From a virus: DNA of 37,480 bases. This document shows, piece after piece, positions 7,340 to 15,695 of this stretch. The notes under the pieces were generated by a model. It did not search any database. It was not told the origin of the DNA and saw only the letters and a program-made list of their open reading frames with translations. The stretch covers positions 1 to 37,480 of IMG/VR virus record IMGVR_UViG_3300031669_000104, one strand, 5' to 3'. Position numbers and translations under genes: made by a program. Numbering within the stretch: position 1 is the stretch's first letter; every line of letters begins with the position of its first letter.

Positions 7340-8494
7340 ATGAGCGAAGAATTACAGAAATCAGCAGAACAGGCTGAATTAGAAAAAATCGAGAAGATTA
7401 AACTCAGTCTCGATAAACTGATAAATAAGAAATCAAAATTCTTATTTGTAGTGCCAGAATCACAGAGTCCCGTTGCAAGTGTTTATGAGATATACTTTCA
7501 TGCAACAGTTGTAAAAAATCTGGGGTATGAAGTAATCATTATGATTGAAAAAGGCGATTATGTTCCACCAACTTGGATTGAGAAGGAACTTACTGACCAC
7601 AAACACATGTCGATGGCAGACCCAAAACTCACGGTAGGACCTGAAGACGTAATGGTTATCCCAGAAGTATATTCAAACGTAATGGAACAGACAAAAAACC
7701 TTCCTTGTTTGAGGGTTGGACTATTACAATCGGTTGATTATATGGTAAGTGCATTAATCCCGGGGACTGATTGGTCATCGTTCGGCATTCAAGATGTTAT
7801 CACCACTTCTCAAAGTCTTAAGGAATGGTTAGAGAATTTTTATGGTGTGGATAAATACGATATCAAAACATATAATATCGGTATTCCTGAATATTTTGAG
7901 AGAACCGATGTTCCACAAAAACCAGTGGTTTCGGTAATCGGTAGGAACGCAAACGAAATCAGTAAGTTCGTGAAGTTATTCTTCAGTAAATATCCACAAT
8001 ATAATTGGGTGACTTTTGACCCAATGGTAACTAAGAGTAAGCCACCGCAACCAATGCGTAGAGTTGATTTTGCCAAGAGATTGCAGGGCAACTTCGCAGC
8101 AATTTGGATTGACAGGATTGCGAGTTTTGGAACATTTCCTTTGGAATGTATGAAGTCTGGCACAATTCCAATCTGCTTAAAACCTGATATTATGCCAGAA
8201 TATATGATTGAAAGAGACGAGAACGGTGTTGCTGTTAAAGCAGTTGAAGGCGCAGGTGTTTGGACTGAAAATTATTATGACCTTCCAGTATTGGTTGGTG
8301 AGGTACTTATTAAATTCTTGGATGACAACATTTCACCAGAATTATATACCATCATGGAAAGTATTGTAGCAAAATACAACCAAAAGGACAGTGAAACCAG
8401 ATTAATTGAGATTTACGGTGAAATCACCGATAAGAGAATCAAGTTATTCGAGGCAGCACTTCAACCTGTTCAACCTGTTGTTGAGGAAAAATAA
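7340..8494 (+). CDS. GT-B fold glycosyltransferase (GT4-like)
   Basis: 384 aa. After a charged N-terminal helix (residues 1-30), KSKFLFVVPESQSPVASVYE begins the first Rossmann domain. The second starts near VVSVIGRNANEISKFVKLF and contains RVDFAKRLQGNFAAIWID and FGTFPLECMKSGTIPICLKP followed by DIMPEYM. The latter matches the ExxCMxxGTxP-type nucleotide-sugar binding region with a Glu-x(n)-Glu pair seen in GT-B retaining enzymes. The protein probably transfers a sugar from a nucleotide-sugar donor. The acceptor (virion protein, modified base or host glycan) cannot be told from sequence. It lies 2 nt after the HAD-like gene and 24 bp before a second glycosyltransferase, so the three probably form one operon. 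Confidence 0.65.
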   Translation: MSEELQKSAEQAELEKIEKIKLSLDKLINKKSKFLFVVPESQSPVASVYEIYFHATVVKNLGYEVIIMIEKGDYVPPTWIEKELTDHKHMSMADPKLTVGPEDVMVIPEVYSNVMEQTKNLPCLRVGLLQSVDYMVSALIPGTDWSSFGIQDVITTSQSLKEWLENFYGVDKYDIKTYNIGIPEYFERTDVPQKPVVSVIGRNANEISKFVKLFFSKYPQYNWVTFDPMVTKSKPPQPMRRVDFAKRLQGNFAAIWIDRIASFGTFPLECMKSGTIPICLKPDIMPEYMIERDENGVAVKAVEGAGVWTENYYDLPVLVGEVLIKFLDDNISPELYTIMESIVAKYNQKDSETRLIEIYGEITDKRIKLFEAALQPVQPVVEEK

Positions 8495-8518
8495 TATTAA
8501 TTATAAATAAAAAATAAA

Positions 8519-9355
8519 ATGAATATATCAGTAATAATTCCAATACATGAATATAATGACGACCTATCATTATTGGTTACCAACGCAGTTAAATCTGTCG
8601 TTAAACAAGAGAATGTGGAAGGACTCCCACAAATATTATTTGTGTATCCAGCAGAACTGGATGCCAATATTATCGGATTAAGAGATAGCACGATTCGTGA
8701 ATTCAGCAGTAGCGGTGTCACAACTAACAACTTTGTTTTAATTAAAAACGATGGTGCAACTGATTATCAGTCACAAGTCAATCTTGCTGTAAAATCAGTA
8801 ACTACCGATTATTTCTCGGTACTTGAATTCGATGACGAATACGGCAGCACTTATTTTAGAAATGTTGAGAAGTATATTAAAAGTTATCCAGAAATTGATG
8901 TGTTTTTAACCATGATGATTGAGGTGAATGAGAAAAATGAAGGCATTAAGATGACAAACGAAACCGTTTGGGCACAACAGTTTGTTGGTGAGAACGGTGA
9001 GATGGGTTATCTGAACGCAAATGCGCTGAAACAATACACGGACTTCAAATTGAGTGGGGCGGTTATCAAGAAAACTGAGTTTGAAAATCTTGGTGGTTAT
9101 AAATCGAATATTAAATTAACCTTTATGTACGAGTTTCTACTGAGAGCACTGAATAATGCAGCAAAGGTCTTCAGTATTCCGAAAATCGGGTACAAACACC
9201 TTGCAACACGTGAAGGTAGTTTATTTGACGATTACCTGAAAACAATGCCTATTGATGAAAGAAAATTTTGGTTCGAAACAGCGACAAAAGAATCGAATTT
9301 CATGAACGACAGACCAATTGATTTATCACGACTTCAAAAAGTAGTTGTAAAATAA
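8519..9355 (+). CDS. GT-A family 2-like glycosyltransferase
   Basis: 278 aa. The N-terminus MNISVIIPIHEYNDDLSLLV is the classic GT2 start. FVLIKNDGATDYQSQVNLAV and DYFSVLEFDDEYGSTYFRNV follow, with FDDEYG in the place of the metal-binding DxD motif. The region KLSGAVIKKTEFENLGGYKS fits the acceptor-side loop before the C-terminal helices (FMYEFLLRALNNAAKVF). With the GT-B protein upstream it makes a pair of transferases that could build a short glycan. It precedes the late sigma factor by 23 bp. Confidence 0.65.
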   Translation: MNISVIIPIHEYNDDLSLLVTNAVKSVVKQENVEGLPQILFVYPAELDANIIGLRDSTIREFSSSGVTTNNFVLIKNDGATDYQSQVNLAVKSVTTDYFSVLEFDDEYGSTYFRNVEKYIKSYPEIDVFLTMMIEVNEKNEGIKMTNETVWAQQFVGENGEMGYLNANALKQYTDFKLSGAVIKKTEFENLGGYKSNIKLTFMYEFLLRALNNAAKVFSIPKIGYKHLATREGSLFDDYLKTMPIDERKFWFETATKESNFMNDRPIDLSRLQKVVVK

Positions 9356-9378
9356 CTTTATTCCTGACATTATAATTA

Positions 9379-10131
9379 ATGAATAAAGTAGAAAATACTA
9401 CGCATTATTTTGCAGAGAAAGAAGAACAAGCGGTTATAGATTATATTAATTCTGATTCGCTGGAAGAAAAAAATAAAATCTATAACGACATATTGATTGA
9501 ACCGTTTCGAAAGATGATTCAATCAATTCTGAGACGATACCCAATCCATATCGGAAATTATGATATGGAAGAGGTTGAATCTAATGCACTTACACATTTA
9601 ATTGAACATATGGTCAAGTTCAATCCCCAAAAAATTACTAAATCTGGGGCAAAAACAAAGGCATTTAGTTATTGTCAGACAATAATTAGAAATTATTATA
9701 AAGACCATAGTAAAAAAAGTTATACTGAGAAAAAAATTAACTTGAGTTTTGATGATTACATCGATGAAATTAATCAAAATATCGAATACACCTATGAAAT
9801 GGAGATGGAAAGTCAACACCAACTCGAAAAATTAATTAATGGTGTTATTACTAAAATTGAAGACCGAATTGATAATGATGTGACAATCAAAAAGAATGAA
9901 ATACTTGTTGGTGATGCAATTGTTAACGTGTTGAAGAATTGGCAGGTTTTGTTTATGGAAGATAGTCCTGATGGTCGATATGAAAAACGTGTAACAAATA
10001 AATTTGCGAAGAATAAAATTCTTTTGTACCTGAAAGAACAAACTGGACTCAGCACCAAAGAAATTAGAATCGGCATTAAACCATTTAAGGAAATTTATTT
10101 TATTGAAAAAATAGATTATATGGATGATTAA
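9379..10131 (+). CDS. gp55-like late sigma factor
   Basis: 250 aa. It resembles T4 gp55, the sigma-70-related factor that directs host RNA polymerase to late promoters. Residues 40-125 look like sigma region 2: EPFRKMIQSILRRYPI, MEEVESNALTHLIEHMVKFN, then AKTKAFSYCQTIIRNYYKDH, matching the gp55 layout of helix, EMIxxGIxxxIxxLxNFD, and HAYITQACFNAFxxRIK. The C-terminal half ends with GLSTKEIRIGIKPFKEIY. No full region 4 is obvious, as in gp55. It is the natural reader of the AGTATTTATA motif. It overlaps the next gene by 8 bp. An ordinary ECF sigma is the main alternative. Confidence 0.65.
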   Translation: MNKVENTTHYFAEKEEQAVIDYINSDSLEEKNKIYNDILIEPFRKMIQSILRRYPIHIGNYDMEEVESNALTHLIEHMVKFNPQKITKSGAKTKAFSYCQTIIRNYYKDHSKKSYTEKKINLSFDDYIDEINQNIEYTYEMEMESQHQLEKLINGVITKIEDRIDNDVTIKKNEILVGDAIVNVLKNWQVLFMEDSPDGRYEKRVTNKFAKNKILLYLKEQTGLSTKEIRIGIKPFKEIYFIEKIDYMDD

Positions 10132-10624
10132 AGTATATCAAACCGTTGTAGATAAAGAACATGGTAATTGTATGCAAGCAGCAATAGCCAGTTTATTTGA
10201 TAAAAAAGTTGAAGAAGTTCCTAATTTCATTGAACACGATGGATATTTTAAACCATTATATGAATTCATAAATAAAGTTGGATATGATTATCAGGGGTGT
10301 ATATATAATAAAAACTACACCTCATTATGGCACACAAAAAAAGATTGTTTTGAAAAACCAAAATGGCATAGACATTCTATCATGACACCAAAAAGATTAT
10401 ATAAGGAAGAGGGTGTTAATGGATTATTTTATGCTGGTGTTTTATCTCCCACATATTTTAGTTGGGGAGAAAGAAGAGATGTAACTCACGCAGTTTTGAT
10501 TGATAAAGATTATAACATTCTGTTCGACCCAAATCAGGGATATGAAACTCTATATCAATATCCTTTAGCTAATCTTTTAAAATATAATGGAATTATTGAT
10601 GTATTAATTATAAATCCCAAATAA
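10124..10624 (+). CDS. Papain-fold (C39-like) cysteine peptidase-like protein
   Basis: 166 aa. The N-terminus EHGNCMQAAIASLFDKKVEE fits the Cys-containing helix of the C39-like fold (Cys16). RDVTHAVLIDKDYNILFDPN supplies His122 and Asp135 in the usual H-x(n)-D spacing, so a Cys-His-Asp triad can be proposed. Similar 'GNCxQAAxASLxxxxxxxVPNF' proteins occur in many phages, generally without known function. The ATG at 10124 lies inside the last codons of the sigma gene, suggesting coupled translation. No signal peptide is seen, so it would act in the cytoplasm. Confidence 0.5.
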   Translation: MIKVYQTVVDKEHGNCMQAAIASLFDKKVEEVPNFIEHDGYFKPLYEFINKVGYDYQGCIYNKNYTSLWHTKKDCFEKPKWHRHSIMTPKRLYKEEGVNGLFYAGVLSPTYFSWGERRDVTHAVLIDKDYNILFDPNQGYETLYQYPLANLLKYNGIIDVLIINPK

Positions 10625-10625
10625 T

Positions 10626-10635
10626 AGTATTTATA
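10626..10635 (+). promoter_or_regulatory. Late promoter motif AGTATTTATA
   Basis: Perfect AGTATTTATA on the plus strand, 19 nt upstream of the ATG at 10654. It is proposed to drive the baseplate operon 10654-14087. Confidence 0.65.
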
Positions 10636-10653
10636 TGTACTAAAACTATAATT

Positions 10654-11052
10654 ATGTGCCCACGCCCAAAAAGAAAACAATTAAAATTCGATGAAGATAG
10701 TGTGAATAAACTTCTTCAGGAAATATATGATGAAAGTCACAATATTAAAGCAAAAATCACCAGACTATTCACTAAATGGGAGACCAAGGTAAAGGAAAGT
10801 GGTGAGGTTGCTGCAATTGGTGACCAAATTGTAAAACTTATTGCTGCCGAAGCCAAGAACCAAGACCAGAAAATCGTGCTGCTTCGTTATTTAAAGGAAG
10901 TGGTATTCGATGTTAAAGGTGGTGTTGGAACAGGTACTACTCCAATAAGTCATGGTAGTGATGAAAATGGTGTGGTTAGTACCGAAAGAAGAAATGAATT
11001 GCTGAATTTTGTTAATGAAGAACTCGAAAAAAAGGAAAAAAATAAAAAATAA
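10654..11052 (+). CDS. Unknown structural-operon protein
   Basis: 132 aa, mostly helical. The start is basic (MCPRPKRKQLKF). Two helical segments (LLQEIYDESHNIKAKITRLF; VAAIGDQIVKLIAAEAKNQD) are followed by a Gly/Thr/Ser linker (GGVGTGTTPISHG) and a Glu/Lys-rich C-terminal helix. It is the first gene after a perfect late motif and lies 2 bp before the 443-aa gene, so it is likely a virion or assembly protein of the tail. I do not recognise it. Confidence 0.6.
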   Translation: MCPRPKRKQLKFDEDSVNKLLQEIYDESHNIKAKITRLFTKWETKVKESGEVAAIGDQIVKLIAAEAKNQDQKIVLLRYLKEVVFDVKGGVGTGTTPISHGSDENGVVSTERRNELLNFVNEELEKKEKNKK

Positions 11053-11054
11053 TA

Positions 11055-12386
11055 ATGAGTTTAGCCGATAAAAAAAGAAGTGTTTTTACAACCATTGGTT
11101 CATATACTTCCTTAATGCAGGAAGGAAAACAACTAAGGCAGACCGATTTATTTCCATCAATTAATAATAAGGACGATATTGTTCCGTTTTTACTTGATGT
11201 ATTGAAAACCGTTGCGGGTACTGAAGCAATTAAAGAGGCGATTGGTGGATTATTTACGAAATTAATTGATGAGGTCGAACCTAAGTTAAAAACCGTCTTA
11301 AAAAAACAATTTATCCAAAGTAATTCAAATCAATCACTACCAACCACTTTTATGAGTAACGGTATTACAGTTCCAGTAAAAACAATTGATGTCGGTGGTA
11401 AGTTGAAGGTCAACCCGAATTCCAGTGAAGGTAGTTTAATATATGGTGCACCAACAAATAGTTTTAACGGAACAGCATATGATGCGATTCTAAATGAAGG
11501 CGATTTTGAAGAATATAATAACTTGGCAATAAAATACATTCAAGGCAGCGATAGTTTTCAAATAAAACCTTCAACTTCTGGCACGCCAAGCGTTGGTGAA
11601 TTTTTTACCGATTATATTAACGGTACTGAACTTATTAATAAAAAGGAAATTATGAGTGCTGTCATGGATAATTTTTATGGCACGCTTGCAAAACAACAAA
11701 ACAAAACTGTTGAACAATTGGTTGAGGAACTACAAGTTGAAACGCAACTACAACAAGTTCTTGATAACGATGATTCTTTTGTAATTTCACCTGAAAAAAA
11801 TGATGAATTACTTAGAAGGGCACGTGAATTGGCTCAAGGCATTGTTAGTTATGATTTGGGTTGTGGATTGATGCCAGCAGAACTGAATTTCGATGACTTC
11901 GATAATCTAATCACAACCATATCTGGTTCAACAGACCAGTTTTTTATTAGTAATCAACTCGGAGCAACAATTGATGAAAGCACCACTGGAACAGAAGAAC
12001 TGACAACCGAAAATAAGGAAACAATAAAAGACGGGTTTTTCCAAAAATTAATTAAAATATTTACAGTTAAAATGTTGGAAGCCACAACATCATCACCACA
12101 AGTGCGAACATTACTTGGTATGATGAGTTCATTACAGAATAACGGCACGGTTTTAATTAATGATGCAACCGAGGACATGAAAAATTTTAAAACCTGTATT
12201 AAATGTATGGCAAAGGAAATAATGAAATTAGTTGCCGAATTCATATTTTTATTAGCTGTTGCATATCTAATAAAATTATTAAAACCCGTAATAAAAAGGA
12301 TTATTAAAGAAAAAATAAATCAGTACTCTGAGATTATAATAAGTCTCACAGGAGCACTAAGTAAAGTTAAAGACGTAATAACATAA
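11055..12386 (+). CDS. Putative tail/baseplate structural protein
   Basis: 443 aa. It is polar and Asn/Thr-rich in the middle (about residues 95-330), with helical ends. The C-terminal 60 residues contain a strongly hydrophobic stretch (LVAEFIFLLAVAYLIKLLKP) followed by basic residues and an amphipathic helix, which could be a membrane or trimerisation segment. There are two Cys pairs (GCGL and CIKCM). It lies in a late operon upstream of the gp5-like spike gene. No family is recognised; the virion role is inferred from context. Confidence 0.55.
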   Translation: MSLADKKRSVFTTIGSYTSLMQEGKQLRQTDLFPSINNKDDIVPFLLDVLKTVAGTEAIKEAIGGLFTKLIDEVEPKLKTVLKKQFIQSNSNQSLPTTFMSNGITVPVKTIDVGGKLKVNPNSSEGSLIYGAPTNSFNGTAYDAILNEGDFEEYNNLAIKYIQGSDSFQIKPSTSGTPSVGEFFTDYINGTELINKKEIMSAVMDNFYGTLAKQQNKTVEQLVEELQVETQLQQVLDNDDSFVISPEKNDELLRRARELAQGIVSYDLGCGLMPAELNFDDFDNLITTISGSTDQFFISNQLGATIDESTTGTEELTTENKETIKDGFFQKLIKIFTVKMLEATTSSPQVRTLLGMMSSLQNNGTVLINDATEDMKNFKTCIKCMAKEIMKLVAEFIFLLAVAYLIKLLKPVIKRIIKEKINQYSEIIISLTGALSKVKDVIT

Positions 12387-12390
12387 AATT

Positions 12391-12582
12391 ATGATAGTAG
12401 ACCAAAAATTAAACAGACAATTTGTCGGTGTTTATCTTATCGATGGTGATAAAGAAGGCACTCAACTTGCAATATCTTCAAAACCTAATTGGTTTAGAAG
12501 AGTATGTACAAGATTATTCCTTGGTTGGAAATGGATTAGTATTAAAGAATTAAAAGAACTAAAACCAGTAAAGGAAGATTAA
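12391..12582 (+). CDS. Small conserved-looking phage protein
   Basis: 63 aa. The core GTQLAISSKPNWFRRVCTRL followed by FLGWKWI is the recognisable part: a basic/aromatic 'W-F-R-R...LGW-W' pattern that appears in short phage proteins of unknown role. It starts 4 bp after the previous stop and ends 1 bp before the next start, so it belongs to the late operon. Confidence 0.55.
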   Translation: MIVDQKLNRQFVGVYLIDGDKEGTQLAISSKPNWFRRVCTRLFLGWKWISIKELKELKPVKED

Positions 12583-12583
12583 T

Positions 12584-12991
12584 ATGGCAATTGATTTTAG
12601 TAGTATTGATGCAATTATTGGGGGATTTACAAAAGTATTAAGTCTCTCATCGGTTGGCGGTCCACCGCCCGTACCCACACCACTTGTTTTAGTTGGTGTG
12701 CCTCTTCGTGCAGGGTTGTCACCGACTAAAATTGCGTCAAAAATTATTGCGAGAAAATCAGAAGCGGGACTTCCTGTTGGAGCATTGCCTTCAGGTGCTA
12801 TTAATCCTGATGAAATAATGGAGAGAATCCGAATCGAAGAAATTGTTAAGGCAATTCAACAGGACATGATTATTTCGGTGGCTGTTCCACCGGGGATAAC
12901 ACTAACGGCAGCAGGTATTTCGGCTGCGGGACCCGTTACGGTATTCGGTTCAACAATAATATATACAAAAGGTTATGGAGTGGCACAATAA
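12584..12991 (+). CDS. Putative baseplate-associated protein, Gly/Pro/Val-rich
   Basis: 135 aa. It has low charge, with GGPPPVPTPLVLVGVPLRAG, then a short basic helix (KIASKIIARKSEAG), an acidic helix (DEIMERIRIEEIVKAI) and a C-terminal beta-rich stretch (MIISVAVPPGITLTAAGIS). The last base overlaps the first of the next gene. Position beside the spike gene suggests a small baseplate or spike-complex component; no PAAR-type signature is visible. Function unknown. Confidence 0.5.
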   Translation: MAIDFSSIDAIIGGFTKVLSLSSVGGPPPVPTPLVLVGVPLRAGLSPTKIASKIIARKSEAGLPVGALPSGAINPDEIMERIRIEEIVKAIQQDMIISVAVPPGITLTAAGISAAGPVTVFGSTIIYTKGYGVAQ

Positions 12992-13194
12992 TGGAAGATT
13001 TAAGTAAATACACGAAAATCGAACTTCAAAAAATGGGGAACGATATTAAAGCACACCATGATAAGTTAAAAGAAGAACTTATTGCAGACACTTATGAGAT
13101 GGAAGAAGTGGAAAAACGTATTAACGACAAGGCTCAATTATTGGAAGAACTGGAAAAAAATTACGTGGAAATTGTTGAAAAATTAGTGGAATAA
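12991..13194 (+). CDS. Short coiled-coil protein
   Basis: 67 aa, almost entirely a charged helix with heptad-like spacing (KLKEELIADTYEMEEVEKRI and DKAQLLEELEKNYVEIVEKL). It shares its first base with the end of the previous gene and its last base with the start of the gp5-like gene, so it is tightly coupled to baseplate genes. It is probably an assembly partner or small coiled-coil subunit; function is inferred from location only. Confidence 0.55.
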   Translation: MEDLSKYTKIELQKMGNDIKAHHDKLKEELIADTYEMEEVEKRINDKAQLLEELEKNYVEIVEKLVE

Positions 13195-14087
13195 TGGCAT
13201 TTGATAAACCAATTATACAAACAAGTAACCCCAATAAAAGGGAACAAACAAGTATTGTTAGAAACCGAACAATTTTTTATGGTGAAGTTATGAGCATTAC
13301 TGACGAAACCGATGGTGGTAGAATCAGGGTTAGGATTCCCGAACTCGATAATAGAACTGCCAATAATGAATTGCCTTGGTGCTACCCATTATTACCGAAA
13401 TTCTTTCACATTTATCCACAAGTAGGTGAAATGGTTAGAATTTTTCTTGAAGATAATAAGTTTCCTGAAAGAAGTAGATTTTGGATGGGAAGTATAATTT
13501 CTCAACCACAAAAAATTGGATTTGATTCGAAATTTACTGCGCTTTCAACAACAAATCTTGCACTAACAGACCCAGAAAAAGCAGTAAGTACGTATCCCGA
13601 TGCAGATGATGTGTTTCCATTAAAAACCGATGTTGCGATTGTCGGAAAAGTAAATACTGATGTGATTCTTAGACTGAATGAGGTACATATTAGGGCAGGT
13701 AAACACGAAAATGGTGATATTTTAAAACTCAACACGAAGAACCCCGCAAGCATCGACATGATTTTCGAACCAATTCAGGGTAGTGATACCGATTATTATA
13801 GCAATACAATTATCCAAAGCGATAAAATTGCATTAATTAGTCATACTGGAAATCCCCAATTTAAAGCAGCAAGACTGACTCCAGAGGACAGAGTGAGGAT
13901 ATTTGAAGAAGGACACCCGACAGCACGAGCAGATGTCCTTATTGATGCCTTAGAGGTAATTAGAGTGGCATTAGTTAATCACATTCACGGATATTCTGGA
14001 TTAGCAGCCGATAAAACTGCTGTCATTAAGAAACTCGAAGAATTGCAGTTTGAACAAATTTTACAAAAAAACGTTGTAACCAATTAA
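13194..14087 (+). CDS. gp5-like baseplate central spike protein (OB-fold domain)
   Basis: 297 aa. Residues 25-105 match the N-terminal OB-fold of T4 gp5/VgrG-type spikes: TIFYGEVMSITDETDGGRIR, then VRIPELD, LPWCYPLLPKFFHIYPQVGE and MVRIFLEDNKFPERSRFWMG. The C-terminal half has beta-strands (VILRLNEVHIRAGKHENGD) and ends with a helix. There is no lysozyme domain as in T4 gp5 and no long repeat able to form a triple beta-helix needle, so wall degradation and membrane piercing must be done by other proteins. It is the last gene of the late operon that starts at 10654. Confidence 0.75.
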   Translation: MAFDKPIIQTSNPNKREQTSIVRNRTIFYGEVMSITDETDGGRIRVRIPELDNRTANNELPWCYPLLPKFFHIYPQVGEMVRIFLEDNKFPERSRFWMGSIISQPQKIGFDSKFTALSTTNLALTDPEKAVSTYPDADDVFPLKTDVAIVGKVNTDVILRLNEVHIRAGKHENGDILKLNTKNPASIDMIFEPIQGSDTDYYSNTIIQSDKIALISHTGNPQFKAARLTPEDRVRIFEEGHPTARADVLIDALEVIRVALVNHIHGYSGLAADKTAVIKKLEELQFEQILQKNVVTN

Positions 14088-14103
14088 ATTCTTCATATAT
14101 TTG
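14073..14103 (+). promoter_or_regulatory. Host-type promoter GTTG-N19-TATATTTG
   Basis: GTTG (14073-14076), 19 nt, TATATTTG (14096-14103). This matches the Bacteroidetes primary-sigma promoter (TTTG, 19-21 nt, TAnnTTTG) with one mismatch in the -33 element. It overlaps the 3' end of the spike gene and ends only 5 nt before the nuclease ATG, so the transcript could be nearly leaderless. Confidence 0.5.
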
Positions 14104-14108
14104 TTGCA

Positions 14109-14894
14109 ATGAATATCGAGATTCCCAATAAATTCTTTACGTCATTCAATGATATCACATTTCATGATGAACCCCATAAATATTATTTTGATGGTAAGGA
14201 ATTAATAAGTGTTACTACAATAATTCACAGATATCAAGAAGAATTCAACGAAGACTATTGGTCTAATTATAAAAGTGAGGAATACAGTCTCACCCAGAGA
14301 GAAGTTCTGCGTGCATGGGAGTTTATAAATAAAAAGGGAACAATTAAAGGTTCGGCAATTCACGACTATACTGAAAATCTGTTTCAAAACAAAGTATTTC
14401 CATACCCACAACAACTGATTTTCGATGAATTCGGCTTCGACCCCGTTTTAGAAGAATATAATATAACAAAAAAACACGTTGATAAGTTTTATTCTGATGT
14501 ACATGGAAAACTAATACCAGTAAGAACAGAAATGATAGTCTATGACCCAGAATCTCTGATTGGTGGTATGCTCGACATATTATTCTATAACATTAAAACT
14601 GGTGAGTTTCAAATCTGGGACTGGAAAACCAATAAGAAGTTCGATAAGGAAATGAAATCCAGACATTTCCTCGACAAATTATATATGTTGGAAGACAGTG
14701 ATTTAGAAATCTATTCCTTGCAATTGGCAATGTATAAACTGATTATAGAAAAAGTAACAGGGATTCAATTAGGGAAATCATATGTTGTGTGGTTTAGTCA
14801 TAACAACGACAATTACGAAATCATTGAAACCAAAAACAGGGAATATTACGCAAAACTAATAATGACAGATAGAATTACTGAATTAGCAGCATAA
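14109..14894 (+). CDS. PD-(D/E)XK family nuclease (RecB/Cas4-like exonuclease)
   Basis: 261 aa. All motifs of the RecB-like PD-(D/E)XK family are visible in order: KGSAIHDYTE (His85), RTEMIVYD (Glu141), GGMLDILFY (Asp156), IWDWKTNK (Asp171-x-Lys173) and SLQLAMYK (Gln205, Tyr209). The enzyme probably degrades or processes DNA ends in replication or recombination, using divalent metal. There is no Cys cluster for an iron-sulphur site. It follows a structural operon but has its own host-type promoter, so it is likely expressed earlier than its upstream neighbours. Confidence 0.75.
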   Translation: MNIEIPNKFFTSFNDITFHDEPHKYYFDGKELISVTTIIHRYQEEFNEDYWSNYKSEEYSLTQREVLRAWEFINKKGTIKGSAIHDYTENLFQNKVFPYPQQLIFDEFGFDPVLEEYNITKKHVDKFYSDVHGKLIPVRTEMIVYDPESLIGGMLDILFYNIKTGEFQIWDWKTNKKFDKEMKSRHFLDKLYMLEDSDLEIYSLQLAMYKLIIEKVTGIQLGKSYVVWFSHNNDNYEIIETKNREYYAKLIMTDRITELAA

Positions 14895-14906
14895 AAAACC
14901 AATATT

Positions 14907-15110
14907 ATGACAAACGACAAAGCAAATACAATAATTGGTGTTGTTAAGACATTAATGGAATTAAAAAAAGACGGAACATTAGTTGATTTGAAATTTAAAT
15001 GGGATGAAGAAAATAATACCTTGGATATTTTTACTGTTCCAAAACAATCCATTCAATGCATTAAATGCAATTTCACCATAACACCAACAGGTGCAGTTTT
15101 TAACAAATAA
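14907..15110 (+). CDS. Small protein with CxxC pair
   Basis: 67 aa. An N-terminal helix (KANTIIGVVKTLMELKKDG) is followed by beta-strands and IQCIKCNFTITPTGAVF at the C-terminus. The single CxxC is too little to call a zinc finger, unless it dimerises. It follows the nuclease by 12 bp and ends just before a strong hairpin terminator, so it probably shares the nuclease transcript. Function unknown. Confidence 0.5.
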   Translation: MTNDKANTIIGVVKTLMELKKDGTLVDLKFKWDEENNTLDIFTVPKQSIQCIKCNFTITPTGAVFNK

Positions 15111-15111
15111 A

Positions 15112-15136
15112 AAAGCCACCCGAATCGAGTGGCTTT
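15112..15136. terminator. Bidirectional terminator between nuclease unit and tail tube gene
   Basis: AAAGCCAC, 9-nt loop, GTGGCTTT: an 8-bp perfect stem flanked by A-run and T-run, placed between two convergent units (plus ending 15110, minus ending 15155). Confidence 0.75.
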
Positions 15137-15154
15137 GTAATTTCTGAGTATCTC

Positions 15155-15652
15155 TTATAAGTTAAGGATACATCTCCAAGGCTGGATTTCCAAAGTAATG
15201 TTTGTTAATTCATCATTTTCATAATCGTTATCGCCAAAATCAATACTTGTAATCATACATTGGTCTAAAGTCCATTTTTCGACTTCAACACCTGTTGGGT
15301 CTAATGATTTAAGTGTAATGTTTTTCTTATAACCTGCTGCGTAACCCATACGACCTGTAAGTGATTCTGCGTGTAAACGAACCCACTCCATAAGTTGTTG
15401 AGAAGTAGACGGACCTATCGGGTCAAGGAATGTCACTGACATTGTATCCCAAGTATATCTACCAGCAACATAGTTTTGTTCGTTCATATACATAATCGGA
15501 ACACTATTGATTTTCATCGAAGGTCTTTTGAATTTCTGAACTTTCCAAACCTGAATTCCTAATGCATCATCGAATACGGCAAAGAATCGGTTAACTCTTT
15601 TTGGTTCGTAATCGAACGGCATCGTTCTTATCATTGTTTCTTCTGCTGCCAT
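15155..15652 (-). CDS. Tail tube protein, T4 gp19-like
   Basis: 165 aa, close to T4 gp19 (163 aa). It is the subunit of the inner tube through which DNA passes. The body has the expected pattern: PKRVNRFFAVFDDALGIQVW, then KVQKFKRPSMKINSVPIMYM, a 'TWDTMSVTFLDPIGPSTSQQ' strand, LMEWVRLHAESLTGRMGYAA, and a C-terminal LEIQPWRCILN. The 'VxFxDPIxxStSQxLMEW' and 'MxxIDFGDxDYxxDEL' blocks are typical of gp19/Hcp-like tubes. It lies downstream of sheath and acidic protein genes on the same strand, with its own late motif at 15696-15705. Confidence 0.85.
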   Translation of the reverse strand: MAAEETMIRTMPFDYEPKRVNRFFAVFDDALGIQVWKVQKFKRPSMKINSVPIMYMNEQNYVAGRYTWDTMSVTFLDPIGPSTSQQLMEWVRLHAESLTGRMGYAAGYKKNITLKSLDPTGVEVEKWTLDQCMITSIDFGDNDYENDELTNITLEIQPWRCILNL

Positions 15653-15695
15653 TTTATCTAATTGTTAATTGTTTCTGTTTATTTTTACGTTTAAT

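Noticed and set aside
8503-8512. TATAAATA on the plus strand before the second glycosyltransferase
   Set aside because: It looks like the T4 late box, but all supported sites here have the opposite sequence (GTATTTAT) on the coding strand, and the gene lies inside an operon.
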